NCBI GenBank assembly: GCA_008921705.1
Contig: VFFE01009084.1
Span: 1,319,139 to 1,383,138 of the forward strand
Reading direction: 5' to 3'
Source of the DNA: Burhinus oedicnemus
Lineage: Eukaryota; Chordata; Aves; Charadriiformes; Burhinidae
Length of the DNA stretch: 64,000 nucleotides
The notes under the pieces are model-generated. The model did no database searches. It worked only from the letters and a program-made list of their open reading frames with translations, and was not told where the DNA came from. The translations under genes were made by a program, and so were the position numbers. Shown here in pieces: positions 1-13,400 of this stretch. Position 1 is the first letter of the stretch; every line of letters starts with the position of its first letter.

Positions 1-1471
1 AAAATCCAGTGTTGCATCTCCTACATAATCATAGTTACTCCCCACTGATCATTGGGTAGTTTATGGGTTGGGGTTTTTGGTGGGGTTTTTTTTGAAGAAC
101 TAAGTTATTCCAAACTTACCCTTTATTCTAACTTGCTCACAAAACCTGACCTTACTACTCTAGCAGACAACCCAGTGATGCATGCCAGTATTGGAAGTGT
201 GCAACTTATCTTTTCTTGTCTGCTTTGCAGCTTTCTTTTCTATTACCTGCTAGAATAGGGACAACTATTGCAATACGATTACGACTCCTACTAATCAGTT
301 TGTTCATCCAAGCTATCTGCTAACATCATATGCAGACAAGATAAACAGGCAATTACCATGGAGAACATTTGCTAAACAAAGCTATAATTAATAATAAATG
401 AAACTGAGTTCCCAACTACTTAAATACAGTAGTTATTAATTATCATGTGGCCCTAAGCTATTTGTGTAGAGTATATAATTTACAATTCTGCGTGATCTCA
501 GCTGTATTCCCTGAAGCCTCCAGAGCTATCTTTTGCATAACTTTACACTCCAGTATGTTGGTTGTGAAAGTTTCTTCTGGTTTCTGCCCCGACTCTCTCC
601 ATTATAATGCCAAGAAATACAATCTTGTATTTATGTGGAAGAAATTACAACTTTTAAACACGAGCATATAGCAAATGCCAGAATTATAGCATGCAACTGA
701 ATTAGATCGGGCTGGCAGGCCTGTTTTTGTCACCTGTCATATGCAATCAGCGTCCAGCTGTACAATAAGCAATTTGGAGGTAGCCAGCACTGTCCTACAT
801 ATTGTTCACTTAAAAAATTATTAACAGGTCTGGTTTCATCACCAGGCAGCTTTACCAGCCAGTTTCCAAAGTACTATGTAATTTAAACTCTTGTTACACA
901 CAGTATCACTTCTTTGGAAAATTAGATATTCTATTTAATGTAAAACCAGCTATCTTTCCTACAAGAGGTCACAGCGTCATCATAGATCCACAGGCCATGC
1001 AATGCCTTCGACACTTATGTGCTCACCCTGAGAGCAGGACCATGTAATACTGGGCTGCTGGTAATACTAGTCACACTACATTTTTACAACAGTGCAGTCC
1101 ACAGCTCCAAGATTATCGCTTGCTTCCACACCTTCATTTCTCACTATACTTCTTTCAAATGGTTCCAAGAAGTCATAAGCCTTCTCCTTGAGGCTTACCA
1201 AATTTAAAAGCCAGACTACTGACAGGGTTGTGTGTTTTCAGTGACAAAGACCAGACATATTCAGAACAGGCCTGTTCATATTTGCCTGGTGACATAAGGC
1301 ACTGTAAGGACTCTGGTGCAGAAGGGAAAACCACAGCATCCCACAGGCCGGCCCCACTGGCATTACTCACCTTTTTTTGCCAGCGTACCCGAGATCCGTC
1401 TCCATCGCTTTCAGTTCCCTGGCCTACAGAGCTCCTACTGCAGTTCCCAGCACGTTAAGTCCTTTTTTAAA

Positions 1472-1517
1472 CTGCATTTATTCTGGTTTTACATCTGCAT
1501 TTATTCTGGTTTTACAT
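1472..1517. repeat. Perfect 23-bp tandem duplication, two units
   Basis: A 23-bp unit starting CTGCATTTATTCTGG is present twice in tandem with no mismatch (1472-1494 and 1495-1517). Two identical units suggest a recent slippage or duplication event. Confidence 0.9.
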
Positions 1518-2273
1518 CTTTTGACTGCCTTGTCAGCCACTCCCTGAGACAAAACACCCCGTGGGTGATCTAGTCTACCTCCAACTAACCCTATTTCTCT
1601 GTCCCTAGCAATTCAGTTGCATCAACCAGACTTGCCTACCCATTCCACACCCATGTCTCACTTCTCTGTCCCACTGAAGACACTGAATCGCAGTATTAGT
1701 TAGCCCAGTTAAAAAAAGGTCAGTGAAAAAACTGCATTATTGATTTTTTTTTAAAGACCCACATTCTCCACAAATGCCTAGTTAAGTCATTTAAAAAGGC
1801 ATCGTCTCCATGAAATGCAGCATCAGCGTGTTATCTTATATATCCATAATGTTCCCCATGTGATTTTCTTTTAACACGATTAGTTTCTGAAGATGAGTCA
1901 AGTTGGTAATAAGCATGGTAATTGCCATAAAACATATAATGACTTCTCTGTGTGGCAGACTCCTGCTGTTGACCTTGCCAATAGTACAAGAGAATTAAAG
2001 GCAACCTTCAGCCCAAAGTAAATACACGTAAGTTCAAATTGTAGTCCTTGGAAATGCATGTATTTAACTAAAAGTTGTAACGGGATCTTTGGCCTCTGTG
2101 GCACACCACAAATGGCAGACTTGAAATTATCTGGGTGTAACGATGGCAACAGTGGCCAGGTGCTTGTTGCAAGCATGGTCTGAGCCTGTAACTGGATGCT
2201 GATAACTGTCAGGTGGTATATTTTGACTTATTTTGTGGGGGTGATGTTAGAGACTTTCCTAAGTAATAATAAC

Positions 2274-2293
2274 TAAATAAATAAATAAATAAA
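2274..2293. repeat. (TAAA)5 microsatellite
   Basis: Five perfect TAAA units, continuing into A-rich sequence. Confidence 0.9.
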
Positions 2294-3637
2294 ATAAGAC
2301 AAAAAAGAAATCATTAAAACCCAATATTTTTGCATATTTTTAAAAACTTTTACTTTTTTTTCCCAAAGATTAAATCTAAAAACCATGCAAAGGAGACAGG
2401 TGAAGGGATTGCAAATCTCAAAATTGTCAACAAATTATTGCTAAATTTCTAATAATGACCGCCTATCACATCTGGAAATCTCTTGTCAGCAAAGCATTCC
2501 TGGTTCAAGATACTCATCCTCCAAACCACAAAAGTCTGAGGTGGAAAAGACTAAATGCAGGCTCTTTGCTCCCCACAGCTCCCACACAAGTCTGGTCCTT
2601 TGTCACCGCCTTCTGCCCTCTGAGATTTAGAGCCAGGACCAAGATGGCCGGTTTAAGTCACCATCCCAAGTTTCTGGGAAGCCACTACTTGCACGAGGAA
2701 CACCATTAGATGCAAGTGGCAATGACAGCATCGATGGGAACTCTTATGGAGCTGAGGTGAGGTAGCAGGTGCTTTCCCAAAAGGACCTCCACATAGTGAT
2801 GAGAAAATATTCTGGCGGGTAATGTGGAAAGACTTGACATTAGCTCAGACAGCCCAGTGCAGTCCAAAATCACAAGAGAATGGAGAATTTGGGAAATCCA
2901 GAATTGTGCAGAGGGAAAGTACATTTTGTTGTGATCAGGTACCTGTTAGCATGTTTCACCTGTGGCCATGGGTGCAAATAATGTAATACAGCAGATCGCT
3001 GCACAGAAAAATCCTTGGAATTTATACTTTGGCATGTGATTACCTGCTTGGAGGTCCCCGATGAGAAATTGCAGCAGAATTTCTGCCACTAGACTTGGAA
3101 GTCAGCTGAAAAGGGTGGCTGCTGAGAGTCTGCTGTTGGTGGTATTCAAGTTAGTCAAAGATAGCACACACTAACACGCAGAGCTAGAGAGACCTTTTCC
3201 TTGGTAATGGAGGAAAAAAGTGGCTTGAACATTAAGTGTGTAGGATGCAATCAAACCACATGGGAACTGGCACTCAGAATTAGGTCCGTACTCCCTCTTA
3301 ATGAATACACTGAATATCCAGCACGCTGCAGCTTTACTGCCTAGCGCGTAGTTAGTGCTTTTCCTTTTCCTGCAGAACACCAGACAGCAGTCTGCTGTCC
3401 TGTCTGAAAAAGCTATTTCTACCTTTGTTTGCATGTGTGACAAAAACTCTAAAGACACAGACTTTGTACCTAACCTCTCTTTTATTTCTTTTGAGTAGCC
3501 TTTAGGTCAGAAACTTTGATCTTCTTGTTGAGGAGGATGTACAACTAACTCTGTAGCCAACTGTGTTTATCAGCAGCACATTTTTTTCTGTAGGTATGTG
3601 TAAAAAGAATACTTTATTGGTTTTCTAAAAGCAGCTT

Positions 3638-3918
3638 AGAAATAGAAGCCCTTTCTTAACCTCTTGAAATATCTCTCAATTCTAAACTTAAAGACTTCTG
3701 CAAATATTATTTGTAAGCAAGAAATGTCTATTCTGTATGAAAACCTTTCGGGTCATGTGATTCTTTTACACATTGGCCAAGGAGTTGACAGTCTTTAACC
3801 AACCACCCCGATGTTCTCGGGGGCACAAGTGTTCAGCAGTTAGTTATATCAGCTGGATCATATTTACCATCTATATGTTTCTGAAAATACCTCTGTGAAA
3901 GAATTGTTTTTACAATTT
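3638..3918. other. 281-bp segment absent from copy 2 (indel)
   Basis: The block is missing from the second copy, where 5316 joins directly to the equivalent of 3919. The edges share only a TT microhomology (3636-3637 and 3917-3918, so the exact edge can slide by two bases). It has no transposon ends, poly-A or target-site duplication, so a simple deletion in the other allele fits better than an insertion. Confidence 0.85.
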
Positions 3919-4217
3919 TACTTCCCCAAAATTTTTATTTATTAGTTCTGCTTGTACTTCTAAGTCTTCTTCCAGTAAACTAGAAATGTTAACAGTGCAG
4001 CAGGAAAAAAAATCTTTCCTCTGTCTGTTCAGGCTGAAAAAAATTAATGTGTCTTTGTGTATCTAAAATTGCAAAGAGAAACCCAAAGAAAGTCCTATGA
4101 TACAATTGTTTTCTTACAAACAGTAATTTAAAAGACTTCATTTTTTCTTTAGGAAAAAAATATTAGCTTTTCTAGAGTTTGTCCAACATTAGCCTTCAAT
4201 TTGTTTGAAAGAGGGAA

Positions 4218-4252
4218 ACCCTGGCCCCACTAAAATCAATGGAAGTTTACTA
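4218..4252. repeat. Possible ancient amniote interspersed repeat fragment
   Basis: The stretch around CCCCACTAAAATCAATGG resembles the AATCAATGG/CCATTGACTT core common in the 3' parts of very old amniote LINE/SINE repeats. The match is short and from memory. It recurs in copy 2 at 5616-5650. Confidence 0.3.
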
Positions 4253-4456
4253 CGTGACAGCAATGGTGGCAGCATTTCACTCTGAGATCTTAGCCACTGC
4301 TGGATGAATGTTATCTAAATATGAGATCCCACTATCAGGCATCAGATATAAAATGTCCTTGGTATTACTTCATACAAACTATTTATTTTTTGTACCTATT
4401 GACATTTTTTTACATTAAAAGTTTTGTTGAAATTTTCCCATAAAATAAAAAAAAAA

Positions 4457-4476
4457 NNNNNNNNNNNNNNNNNNNN
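4457..4476. other. Assembly gap (20 N)
   Basis: A run of 20 N characters. A short fixed length is usually a placeholder and not a measured distance. The flanks are near-identical duplicates, so the two contigs probably overlap and the gap has no real content. Confidence 0.98.
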
Positions 4477-5854
4477 GATGAGAAAATATTCTGGCGGGTA
4501 ATGTGGAAAGACTTGACATTAGCTCAGACAGCCCAGTGCAGTCCAAAATCACAAGAGAATGGAGAATTTGGGAAATCCAGAATTGTGCAGAGGGAAAGTA
4601 CATTTTGTTGTGATCAGGTACCTGTTAGCATGTTTCACCTGTGGCCATGGGTGCAAATAATGTAATACAGCAGATCGCTGCACAGAAAAATCCTTGGAAT
4701 TTATACTTTGGCATGTGATTACCTGCTTGGAGGTCCCCGATGAGAAATTGCAGCAGAATTTCTGCCACTAGACTTGGAAGTCAGCTGAAAAGGGTGGCTG
4801 CTGAGAGTCTGCTGTTGGTGGTATTCAAGTTAGTCAAAGATAGCACACACTAACACGCAGAGCTAGAGAGACCTTTTCCTTGGTAATGGAGGAAAAAAGT
4901 GGCTTGAACATTAAGTGTGTAGGATGCAATCAAACCACATGGGAACTGGCACTCAGAATTAGGTCCGTACTCCCTCTTAATGAATACACTGAATATCCAG
5001 CACGCTGCAGCTTTACTGCCTAGCGCGTAGTTAGTGCTTTTCCTTTTCCTGCAGAACACCAGACAGCAGTCTGCTGTCCTGTCTGAAAAAGCTATTTCTA
5101 CCTTTGTTTGCATGTGTGAGAAAAACTCTAAAGACACAGACTTTGTACCTAACCTCTCTTTTATTTCTTTTGAGTAGCCTTTAGGTCAGAAACTTTGATC
5201 TTCTTGTTGAGGAGGATGTACAACTAACTCTGTAGCCAACTGTGTTTATCAGCAGCACATTTTTTTCTGTAGGTATGTGTAAAAAGAATACTTTATTGGT
5301 TTTCTAAAAGCAGCTTTACTTCCCCAAAATTTTTATTTATTAGTTCTGCTTGTACTTCTAAGTCTTCTTCCAGTAAACTAGAAATGTTAACAGTGCAGCA
5401 GGAAAAAAAATCTTTCCTCTGTCTGTTCAGGCTGAAAAAAATTAATGTGTCTTTGTGTATCTAAAATTGCAAAGAGAAACCCAAAGAAAGTCCTATGATA
5501 CAATTGTTTTCTTACAAACAGTAATTTAAAAGACTTCATTTTTTCTTTAGGAAAAAAATATTAGCTTTTCTAGAGTTTGTCCAACATTAGCCTTCAATTT
5601 GTTTGAAAGAGGGAAACCCTGGCCCCACTAAAATCAATGGAAGTTTACTACGTGACAGCAATGGTGGCAGCATTTCACTCTGAGATCTTAGCCACTGCTG
5701 GATGAATGTTATCTAAATATGAGATCCCACTATCAGGCATCAGATATAAAATGTCCTTGGTATTACTTCATACAAACTATTTATTTTTTGTACCTATTGA
5801 CATTTTTTTACATTAAAAGTTTTGTTGAAATTTTCCCATAAAATAAAAAAAAAA
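4477..5854. repeat. Copy 2 of duplicated segment after assembly gap
   Basis: This 1378-bp segment is identical to 2798-4456 except for one substitution (G at 5120) and lack of the 281-bp block. It begins exactly at the gap edge, meaning the contig starts inside the duplicated region. After 5854 the sequence becomes unique. See the finding on false duplication. Confidence 0.95.
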
Positions 5855-8800
5855 TATAAATCCAGGAAAAAAAAATATGTATTTTAAAATCATCTGTGAT
5901 GTTAACTAATCTCTTTTATAACAAAGTAAAATCAGGAAGCATGAAAATTGGAGGCAGTTAAAATATTACTCTGGAATGACCCCAAAAGAATAATGAACAT
6001 GTCACTATTTTGGAACTGGAGTTTTCTTAGTTTGACACCCTTTTGTTAAGTTCTGAGCTTGAAATTTATAGTTTCTGACCCTGATCCACAGGATCCCACC
6101 TTCTCTCAAGGTATATTTTGGGGATGAATGAGCAGTCACATTCTTTTATGTCATCTTCCATCTCATAAAAACAAAGTGCCTGTGCTGACGTCACTTTGTT
6201 CTATTTCCAGGACATGTTGTTTCAGCAGGAGTCTAACTGCGAGATGTAATCTCAAAATACCTTGGTTATTCAGTCTTTTTAAAGAGTATCTCCTTCACAT
6301 CAGTAACACAGACAGGTATTTCTCTGTCACAGGCAATGGCAGCAGTCCCAGAAGCTCTAAACAACACAAACTGAGAAAGGGTCAAGCAGTTCAGTCCCAA
6401 ACAGACTTCTTTTCTTCCACCAGTAAATCAAATGTTTGTCCTCATGAATTGCAACTCACAAAATTTCCTAGACCAACAGTCAGCCCTCGTGTGGATCTAA
6501 CGATCTTGTTCCACATGAAAAATCATAGAGAGAAGTAGTTAAGAAGAGTTTGCTAATTTCTTGGCAGCTCTTTCGGGGAGCAGGATGCTTATGTCCATAA
6601 CCCATTGTGTACTGACCCTGCTCTCTTTTGGTAACTTGACAATATGCTTGGGCTCAATAACACAAGAGATTAGTAAAACTTCAATGTTGCTAAACCTTTT
6701 AAGTATGTTCTTTTGGTGGTCAGCTTGTTTTAATGAGGCCACTGTGAAAGTCATACATTTCTGCCTAAAAACAATCTCTGAAGACAGTCGAAGGATTTGT
6801 TTTCGTATAACTTCCTGTATTGATCACCAGATATTCTTTAGTAGAGGATATTAAAAACCACTAGCATGCCAGAACTATGTGGGAAGTGAGTTACATAAAT
6901 GTAGTTATTCTTATAAATTAAGTTAATAAATTAAATTGCAGTAAATTCCATGAAGTGCACTGGCCTTGCCCTAAGCAATGATAAAATACCATACAGGGAT
7001 GTCATCCCTGTGGGATTCTGAGATACAAGAATTTTTCTCCTTGATTACGTTGCTGTAAACTTACCATTAAAGAAACCAAACAAACAATTCAGGTGTAGTT
7101 TCTCAAGGTCATTTGGTGGAGGAGTCTAAGAGATGGTTTCAGTGCAGGCAATCATCAAAAACAGGTTTTGAACAAATTTTGTGTACAGGGAAATGAAGGA
7201 ACTGAAGCAGCTACTGCAGCCTGGTAGCATCAGAGCTGCCTGAAGCCAGGTCCCCGCTGTGTAGTTTCACCCTGAGCACAACCCAGTTAATTCAGCTTTG
7301 TGCAGAGAAGGCCTAAAATGTCACCTTTACTGATCTCACATATTTGGGTGGGATTTATTGGGTGTGTAAAGGGATAATAACATTGGAAGGTTGTGTCAAG
7401 TGATATATGATATTCAGGGACATCACTCCCTAGCAGGTTTCTGTTTTATGTGGCAGAGGAGAAAGGCTTTTGGTCTGTGGCCTTCTTTGTTCCAAGCACT
7501 TTACTGATGCTTCTGCATCAACTTTTATTAGTGATCTGAGTTTACATGGAAGTAGGATATAGTCCTCCTGTAACTTTCAAATGACATTTTCCAGTTATTC
7601 AATAATAGCTGAACTCTTTCCAACATAGGGATGCAGAGCAACTTAGGAAATATGACACATATGTGACATAAATATGAAACATATTATAGGGTTTTTTTAA
7701 GGAAACATGGACTATGATTTAAAAAGAGCTACAAGGATTTTGGAATCAACAAATTGTTTGCAGAGAACTCTGAAGTCAAGGTGAATGTCCAATAATTTCA
7801 ACAGTGTAAAATGGCATTGCCTTGGCAAGATTTTTTAAGTCTCTTCCAGATGCCTTTTATCTCATCTGTCTTTTAAAGACAACAGATATTTAAACCTAAT
7901 ATTATCACATCAAGACCTAAACACATAACACTCATATCTTCTTCCCAAAATACATACCGGTCTCTCTCCCATGAGTGCATTTAAAAAACAACTTTATTTA
8001 GATCACAGAAGCATGCCTGGCTCAGTTCACAAGGGAGGCTGAGGGTGGAGGTAGTAGTGTTTCTGCCCAGCTGGGTGGAGGTACCCACAGTTTCTGTATT
8101 GGGGTGTTACCTGGGTGCTCAGGTGTGAGCCCCTGTCTCCCCCTGTCTCACATTGCCTGTACATTGGATCCCACTCTGATTAAAGCCCAGATCAAGGCTT
8201 CAGGTAAAAGGCAATGAGTGGGAAGAGCAGGGGAACTGCCTGGACATCATCTCTGCCTTCCTCACAGGTACAGTGCTTGCATCTCATTATACAAAACCAT
8301 GTTTGTGCATAGCTCTGAAAAACAACATAAGCACAAGCCAATTTTCCATTTGCCAAGTCTAGCAGGTGCCTATATTTTGCTGTGGGACATAACACAGGAT
8401 AATAGTTTGTCTTCCCCATGTGTGGGTGTGTATGTTCAAATCCCACATTCAGTTGATCTTCCTTGAACTCACATCTACATAAAGGAGATCGTATGCCATG
8501 CTGTAGGCTTTCTGAATTAAGCCTTTTTCCTACTGAACCTGCTGTACATTGGGTAAATAACCAAGGAACTAACCAGCCCACCACAAGAGCAGAGTGTGTA
8601 AGCTGGTGCTCTCCATCCTGGTGGTGTGCCTGAACCACCGGGCTGGGGACCTGCTCAGCCTCTCCCTGGCCTCATGAATTATTACTAGCCCGTGCAGTTG
8701 GGAAGAGCTTCAAGAGCAGGGGTTTAGAGAAACTTGCACTGCAACAGCTAGAGGCTTGGTAAGCGACCGTGGTGCCGAGACATGAGTTGCAGCTCCCTCA

Positions 8801-9264
8801 GGTAGGAGAGGGCCCTGAACTGGTTTGTCCTGAATTGCAGGGGCCAGTTGTGACCCTCAATTCTAGTATCTGGGTCAGTCCCAAGCACGCCACCCTTTCA
8901 GAAAAAAAGAGAAGGCCTAGGCAGTTTGCAAGGCACTCCAGTAAACAGACAGACCCTGTAACAGGAACCAATAGTTGCACTGAAAACACTCTGTTGGTTT
9001 TGAAAGATTAGGACTGTACTTTGTATTGTGAACATGTAAAAAACTAATCTCTTCATAAGCTGATAGAAAAAAAATATAAGTGAAGGTAGGAAGGCAGATA
9101 AATTCCATAATGAGTATTCTCCACTGGCACAGGGTTTTTTAAAGGCATCACCAAACATCCTATTTAGTTAGTCACAGACTTTATACCAGAATGAGAAGTA
9201 CTGCATACCCTTGGAACTGGTTCACAATGTCAAATCCAGCTCTAGTGCTTCTACAACGTTGTTA

Positions 9265-9282
9265 TAGGTAGGTAGGTAGGTA
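9265..9282. repeat. (TAGG)n microsatellite
   Basis: Four TAGG units plus TA, followed by TTACCTAC, so a small inverted repeat is formed with the 3' flank. Confidence 0.85.
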
Positions 9283-9701
9283 TTACCTACTCAATCAGAA
9301 ACTCCACTGAAGAGGTGGAACAGAAATGTTAAGCTTTTATGCGTGCATATAAGAATTTTGAGTAACTTGGCGAGATTGTCAGAATGTAGCTTATACTAGT
9401 AGATACGATCATTACTGAAGGACAGATAAATCAGATTTGCTGCATTATGCTGCTACTCGTAATTGAGTGACGCTGCAATTGCCATAAAGATCCAAGCACT
9501 ATAGTCAACAAATTTACAAGACAGTCTTAACGAAAAGAAATGTGGGTTTGGCAATAATTTTTCTTTCTCCACAGTTAGCTTGTACTCCAAAATTCTTGAC
9601 TGAAGGGCTTTGACTACTAAACAATTACGACACAGCAATGCATATGACTGTACTTTGGTAACTTTCAAACTCAGCCTAGAAAACAAAGGGACTTGTTGTG
9701 C

Positions 9702-9721
9702 ATATATATATATATATATAA
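9702..9721. repeat. (AT)n microsatellite
   Basis: An alternating AT run of 19-20 bases, ending in AAAAACACAC. Confidence 0.9.
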
Positions 9722-10420
9722 AAAACACACCTTATGATAGCATTTATATGAAGTGAACGAGACAAAAAATATCACAGCACTAATACACTCTGGCTTCATC
9801 TTCTGTTCCAAACAGACGGTAAAGACAACTACAGCTATGAATACAGGTCTTTAAAGCAAGCTTGTGTAGCTGCAGACCTGTAGAAGGCTAGGTACAGGGA
9901 AACCTTACCACAAGGTGCTCAATCTTAGAGAGTTAATGCGTGTTATTAGCATGGTGCAAGGTGCAATAACTATAAATCATCATTAAGTGGGTTAAGAATT
10001 GTCTGGCAGACCTGGAGAATCAGAACTGGCTGAGGAAGGCTTTAAAGTTTTTTCCCTCAAGGACCAATACCTTGTCCCACAGATCTCAGCCTCCTTTGGA
10101 AACACTGTTGTTTCGTGCATATGACCGACAGGTTACCTTTGAAAGAAAAATGCACAACAACTGCTATTCAGCAGCATTGCATCTTATAGGTAAGGAGGTT
10201 ACAAGGGGAAGTCTACCAAAGAGTCTGCTTTTCCACAGTGGCCTCTCTGCCTGTGATCTCAACCTATGTCAACACGCCAAGTTAAGCATTGCGATGTTTC
10301 AGGCATTGCTCTGTCCCTGGCAGGCAACACTTTTCAGAAAATGGGGTGCCTGGATGATATGGTGCCAGCTTTGGCCCTCCAATTTCACTCAAGTACTATC
10401 TGTCTGGTCTGTCAGAACCC

Positions 10421-10446
10421 TTTTTTTTCTTTTTTTTTTTTTTTTT
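10421..10446. repeat. T-rich low-complexity run
   Basis: 26 bases of T interrupted by one C. No retrocopy body is visible beside it. Confidence 0.9.
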
Positions 10447-13400
10447 CCCCTTCATGAGCAACATACTTTAGTCCAGCACAGTTTGGCTGCAACGAACAAA
10501 AAAGTGACAGGGTGAAATTTTAGGATCTGCAAAATACATCTCAGCCAAGTTCATCCAGTGGTTCCTTCTCTCCTTAACCCTGAACTTTTGACAGGCACAC
10601 ACTCGGGTTTCCCACCTACCAGCCTGAGTTGGTGAATAAATGAGCTGTTCTTTTCCTGCACTCAACTCTCCACAGAGAAAGCTCAGCAAGTGCATACATA
10701 GGGTGGGTAGCTGAAAGGGTAACTGAGATTTCTGATTAAAATATATATATTGTTATCAACCATTACTTAATAACCACAACGTGCTTGTTAGGTGCAGTAA
10801 AAAAGCTTGTGTAGAGTTAGAACCCTGACTTCTCTATAGCAAGTAGAAATTAAATTCTGCACCATTCTTTCTGCGTTCCACAGAATTCTGGCATGGGTAG
10901 CGAAAAATTCCGTTTTCCAGTAAATTAAATAGATGGACAAGTAAAATAATCAAAGAAGCAGAACCAGGTTGCTTCTCTGAGTACTAAACCGATAGGATTT
11001 TCCCTGTCACTATCTATATAATTGTTTAATTCCTCTGTGGTTTGGCAAGGCCAGATAATTCAGTGTTGTAGAAGTTATCAGGGGAACCACGGATGGAGGG
11101 ATTACTATTGACATTTTAGTATATAGAAGGCACAGAAACTGATTCAGAATCTATGCTAGCTGGATTTGCCTGGTAAAATAATCACTGGTGGTATAATTAA
11201 TAATGATGACATTCAAATGTTCATCTTTATGTCTCAAGCTTAACAGCCCAGTGAAATGGATGGGGCTGATTATGACTTTCAGAGTTACCGTTTCAGATTG
11301 TCTGTAGACTCATTAAGACAATATTGCATTGTGTGTGTTTAGTTCACACTTTCAAGGTCACCTGCTAGCAAAAGGAATGAAGAACATATGCATGAAAACT
11401 CACTGTATCGCTCCCGTTTCCAGACTGCCTTAGCTAAGATAACCTGCCATTGCATCTGCTGCTCCTCGCTAAATTGCTGTTTTCACAAATATTCAAATAT
11501 AATGCACATACTTAAAAGTAATTGCTTCTTTTATTTTGCCTTCTGCTAAAATAGGTGTAGTGAAAAAAGTACATGCTACAGCTAAGAATATGTAATTGTA
11601 TAATCTTTTAATTTCTAATTCAAGCTATCATTAAAGCAAAAAAATTACACAGTCCCACAGCGTATGGGTTGGCAATATTCTGCTATGTATACACTTTACA
11701 GATGTACAATGATCTTGGAAAGAGAAGATAGGGGAAGAGACTTTATACAATTCAGTAACACAGAACCACGTAACACACTGAAATTATTGCTGTTGCTTTC
11801 CAGCACATTAGAGGAGTTGGTGCTAATGCTAATTTCTTGTCCTTTCAGCCAAAATGTCACCAGCCACAATTGTTCCTGACTAAATTAATCATATTGGGCC
11901 ATATGTTTCCTAATGATCTGCAGATCACGGTTTGATAGCAGCTGTTGTAGACCAAAGGTATGAAAAATAAGCAGAGAATGTATCACCATTAACAAGCTGA
12001 AAGGTTCCTGTAATTATAGATCTCTATCAGAGTACAAAGCCTGGAGTATATTGACAACAAGATCTTTTCAATGTATGGGGAAAAATTATTTGCTGTGACG
12101 TTTTAAGAAGGCACGCACACATCAATAAAACTGTAGTAGCTTGCTTAGGTGAGGGAAAATCAATTAAAAAAAACCCTCTATCCCAGCACACCACAAGAAA
12201 ATATCGTTGTGTCCAGACAGAAATGACTGGTGAAACCGGAATGTTCCTCAGCGTAAAATTTGTACCTTGTCAGCTGGACTCTGAAGCCCCTACAGGAAGT
12301 TCACGCTGTTTTAATATCTTTGATTTCTGAGGAGTTTCTTGTGAATCATGCAAATTAATCACGTGTAACTCAAGCTATCAATTTGTCATGAAACACTCAT
12401 GAATTTAATTACTGATAATTGTATTTTAAAGCGAAAATTTTGCCATGAAATAATTTTTCCTCAAACCTCGTTTTCAACTTTGATGCTCATAGCTTTTTCT
12501 TAATGAAGATCATCATGTATTGAAATGTATTCAAGCACAAGATGAATTATAAGGGAAATGCCTACAACCATTTTAGAATTAGAGAAGCAGAAAAATAGCA
12601 TTTCTCTTTTGGTAAAAGAGTGAATAAATAAAATTAGGTGAGATGTGGAAAAGTATTATAAGAATTCTTTTCTGTGATAAATTTCAGTACATCCTCCAGA
12701 ACATGGCACATGAATTAATAGTACTTGTTCACCAAAGGCTGAACTTTGATAGTGAAAATTTAAGTTTTACTAAGTTGGAAAACCAGCTGAGGATATGTAG
12801 TGAAAATACCATTATAACAACTTATGCAAAGTTCCAAAGACTATAATATCCTAAAAAACTCAGAAGCATTTTTTTTCTTCTGCTTACAGTTTCTGCACAC
12901 TCTCTTTCTTTCTTTTCACTCTGAACACAATTCACAACTATTAGGTACGATGAAGATTTATCAAAAAAAAATAAAAGCCTTCATGTGCCTTCTTTTTTGT
13001 CATGCTGAACCTCTTCTTTGAGTTTGTGCTACTTTGTCATTATGAAGAAAGAATGTATCAGTTTTCATAGCAGTGAGCATTTTTTTTTCCTCATTAAAGG
13101 CACCTAACAGAAACGCAGGGACAAACTTCCAGTGTGTCCTCAGTAAGGACTGCATTTTTGCATTTGCAATTTTTCAGGCACAGCTGAAGTTAGTTAAACA
13201 TCTAACTATTTGATTTACAGATGCAATCAGGTACCTGCATATACAAGTGATTGTAACTGCAGGTGTTAGATTGGGGACTATCGTTTGAAATTCTGGCTCA
13301 AAATGCACGAAATAATTATCACTGAAATTATTTAGGGATTTTATGTGGGTTCAGTATACAAGTAAGCTTTGACACTTTATTCTTCCTGTGTCAGAAACTG

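Larger units (their letters stand above)
1..2797. other. Non-coding, AT-rich unique sequence
   Basis: No recognisable gene. Open frames are short (under about 95 codons), lie on both strands and resemble no family I know. The stretch holds a 23-bp tandem duplication and a short TAAA microsatellite, listed separately. It looks like intronic or intergenic bird DNA. Confidence 0.6.
2798..4456. repeat. Copy 1 of duplicated segment before assembly gap
   Basis: This 1659-bp stretch recurs after the N gap at 4477-5854. Offset is constant at 1679 from 2798 to 3637 and 1398 from 3920 to 4456. The only differences I see are C at 3441 versus G at 5120 and a 281-bp block present only here. Copy 1 runs into the gap within a 10-A run, and copy 2 has the same 10-A run followed by unique sequence. 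No gene is recognisable; the minus-strand open frames at 2706-2924 and 3171-3458 have no known relatives. Confidence 0.95.

Noticed and set aside
2706..5137. Pairs of identical minus-strand frames (2706-2924/4415-4603 and 3171-3458/4850-5137) as a duplicated gene family
   Set aside because: They are the same sequence seen twice because of the duplicated contig ends. One even reads through the N gap. No coding signal is present.
9453..9728. 91-codon minus-strand frame starting MFFIYIYIYAQ
   Set aside because: The start is translated from an AT microsatellite, and the rest has no known family.
10421..10446. Poly-T and poly-A tracts (also 21065-21079, 26082-26109, 54687-54714) as tails of processed pseudogenes
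   Set aside because: No gene-like body or target-site duplication was found next to any of them.
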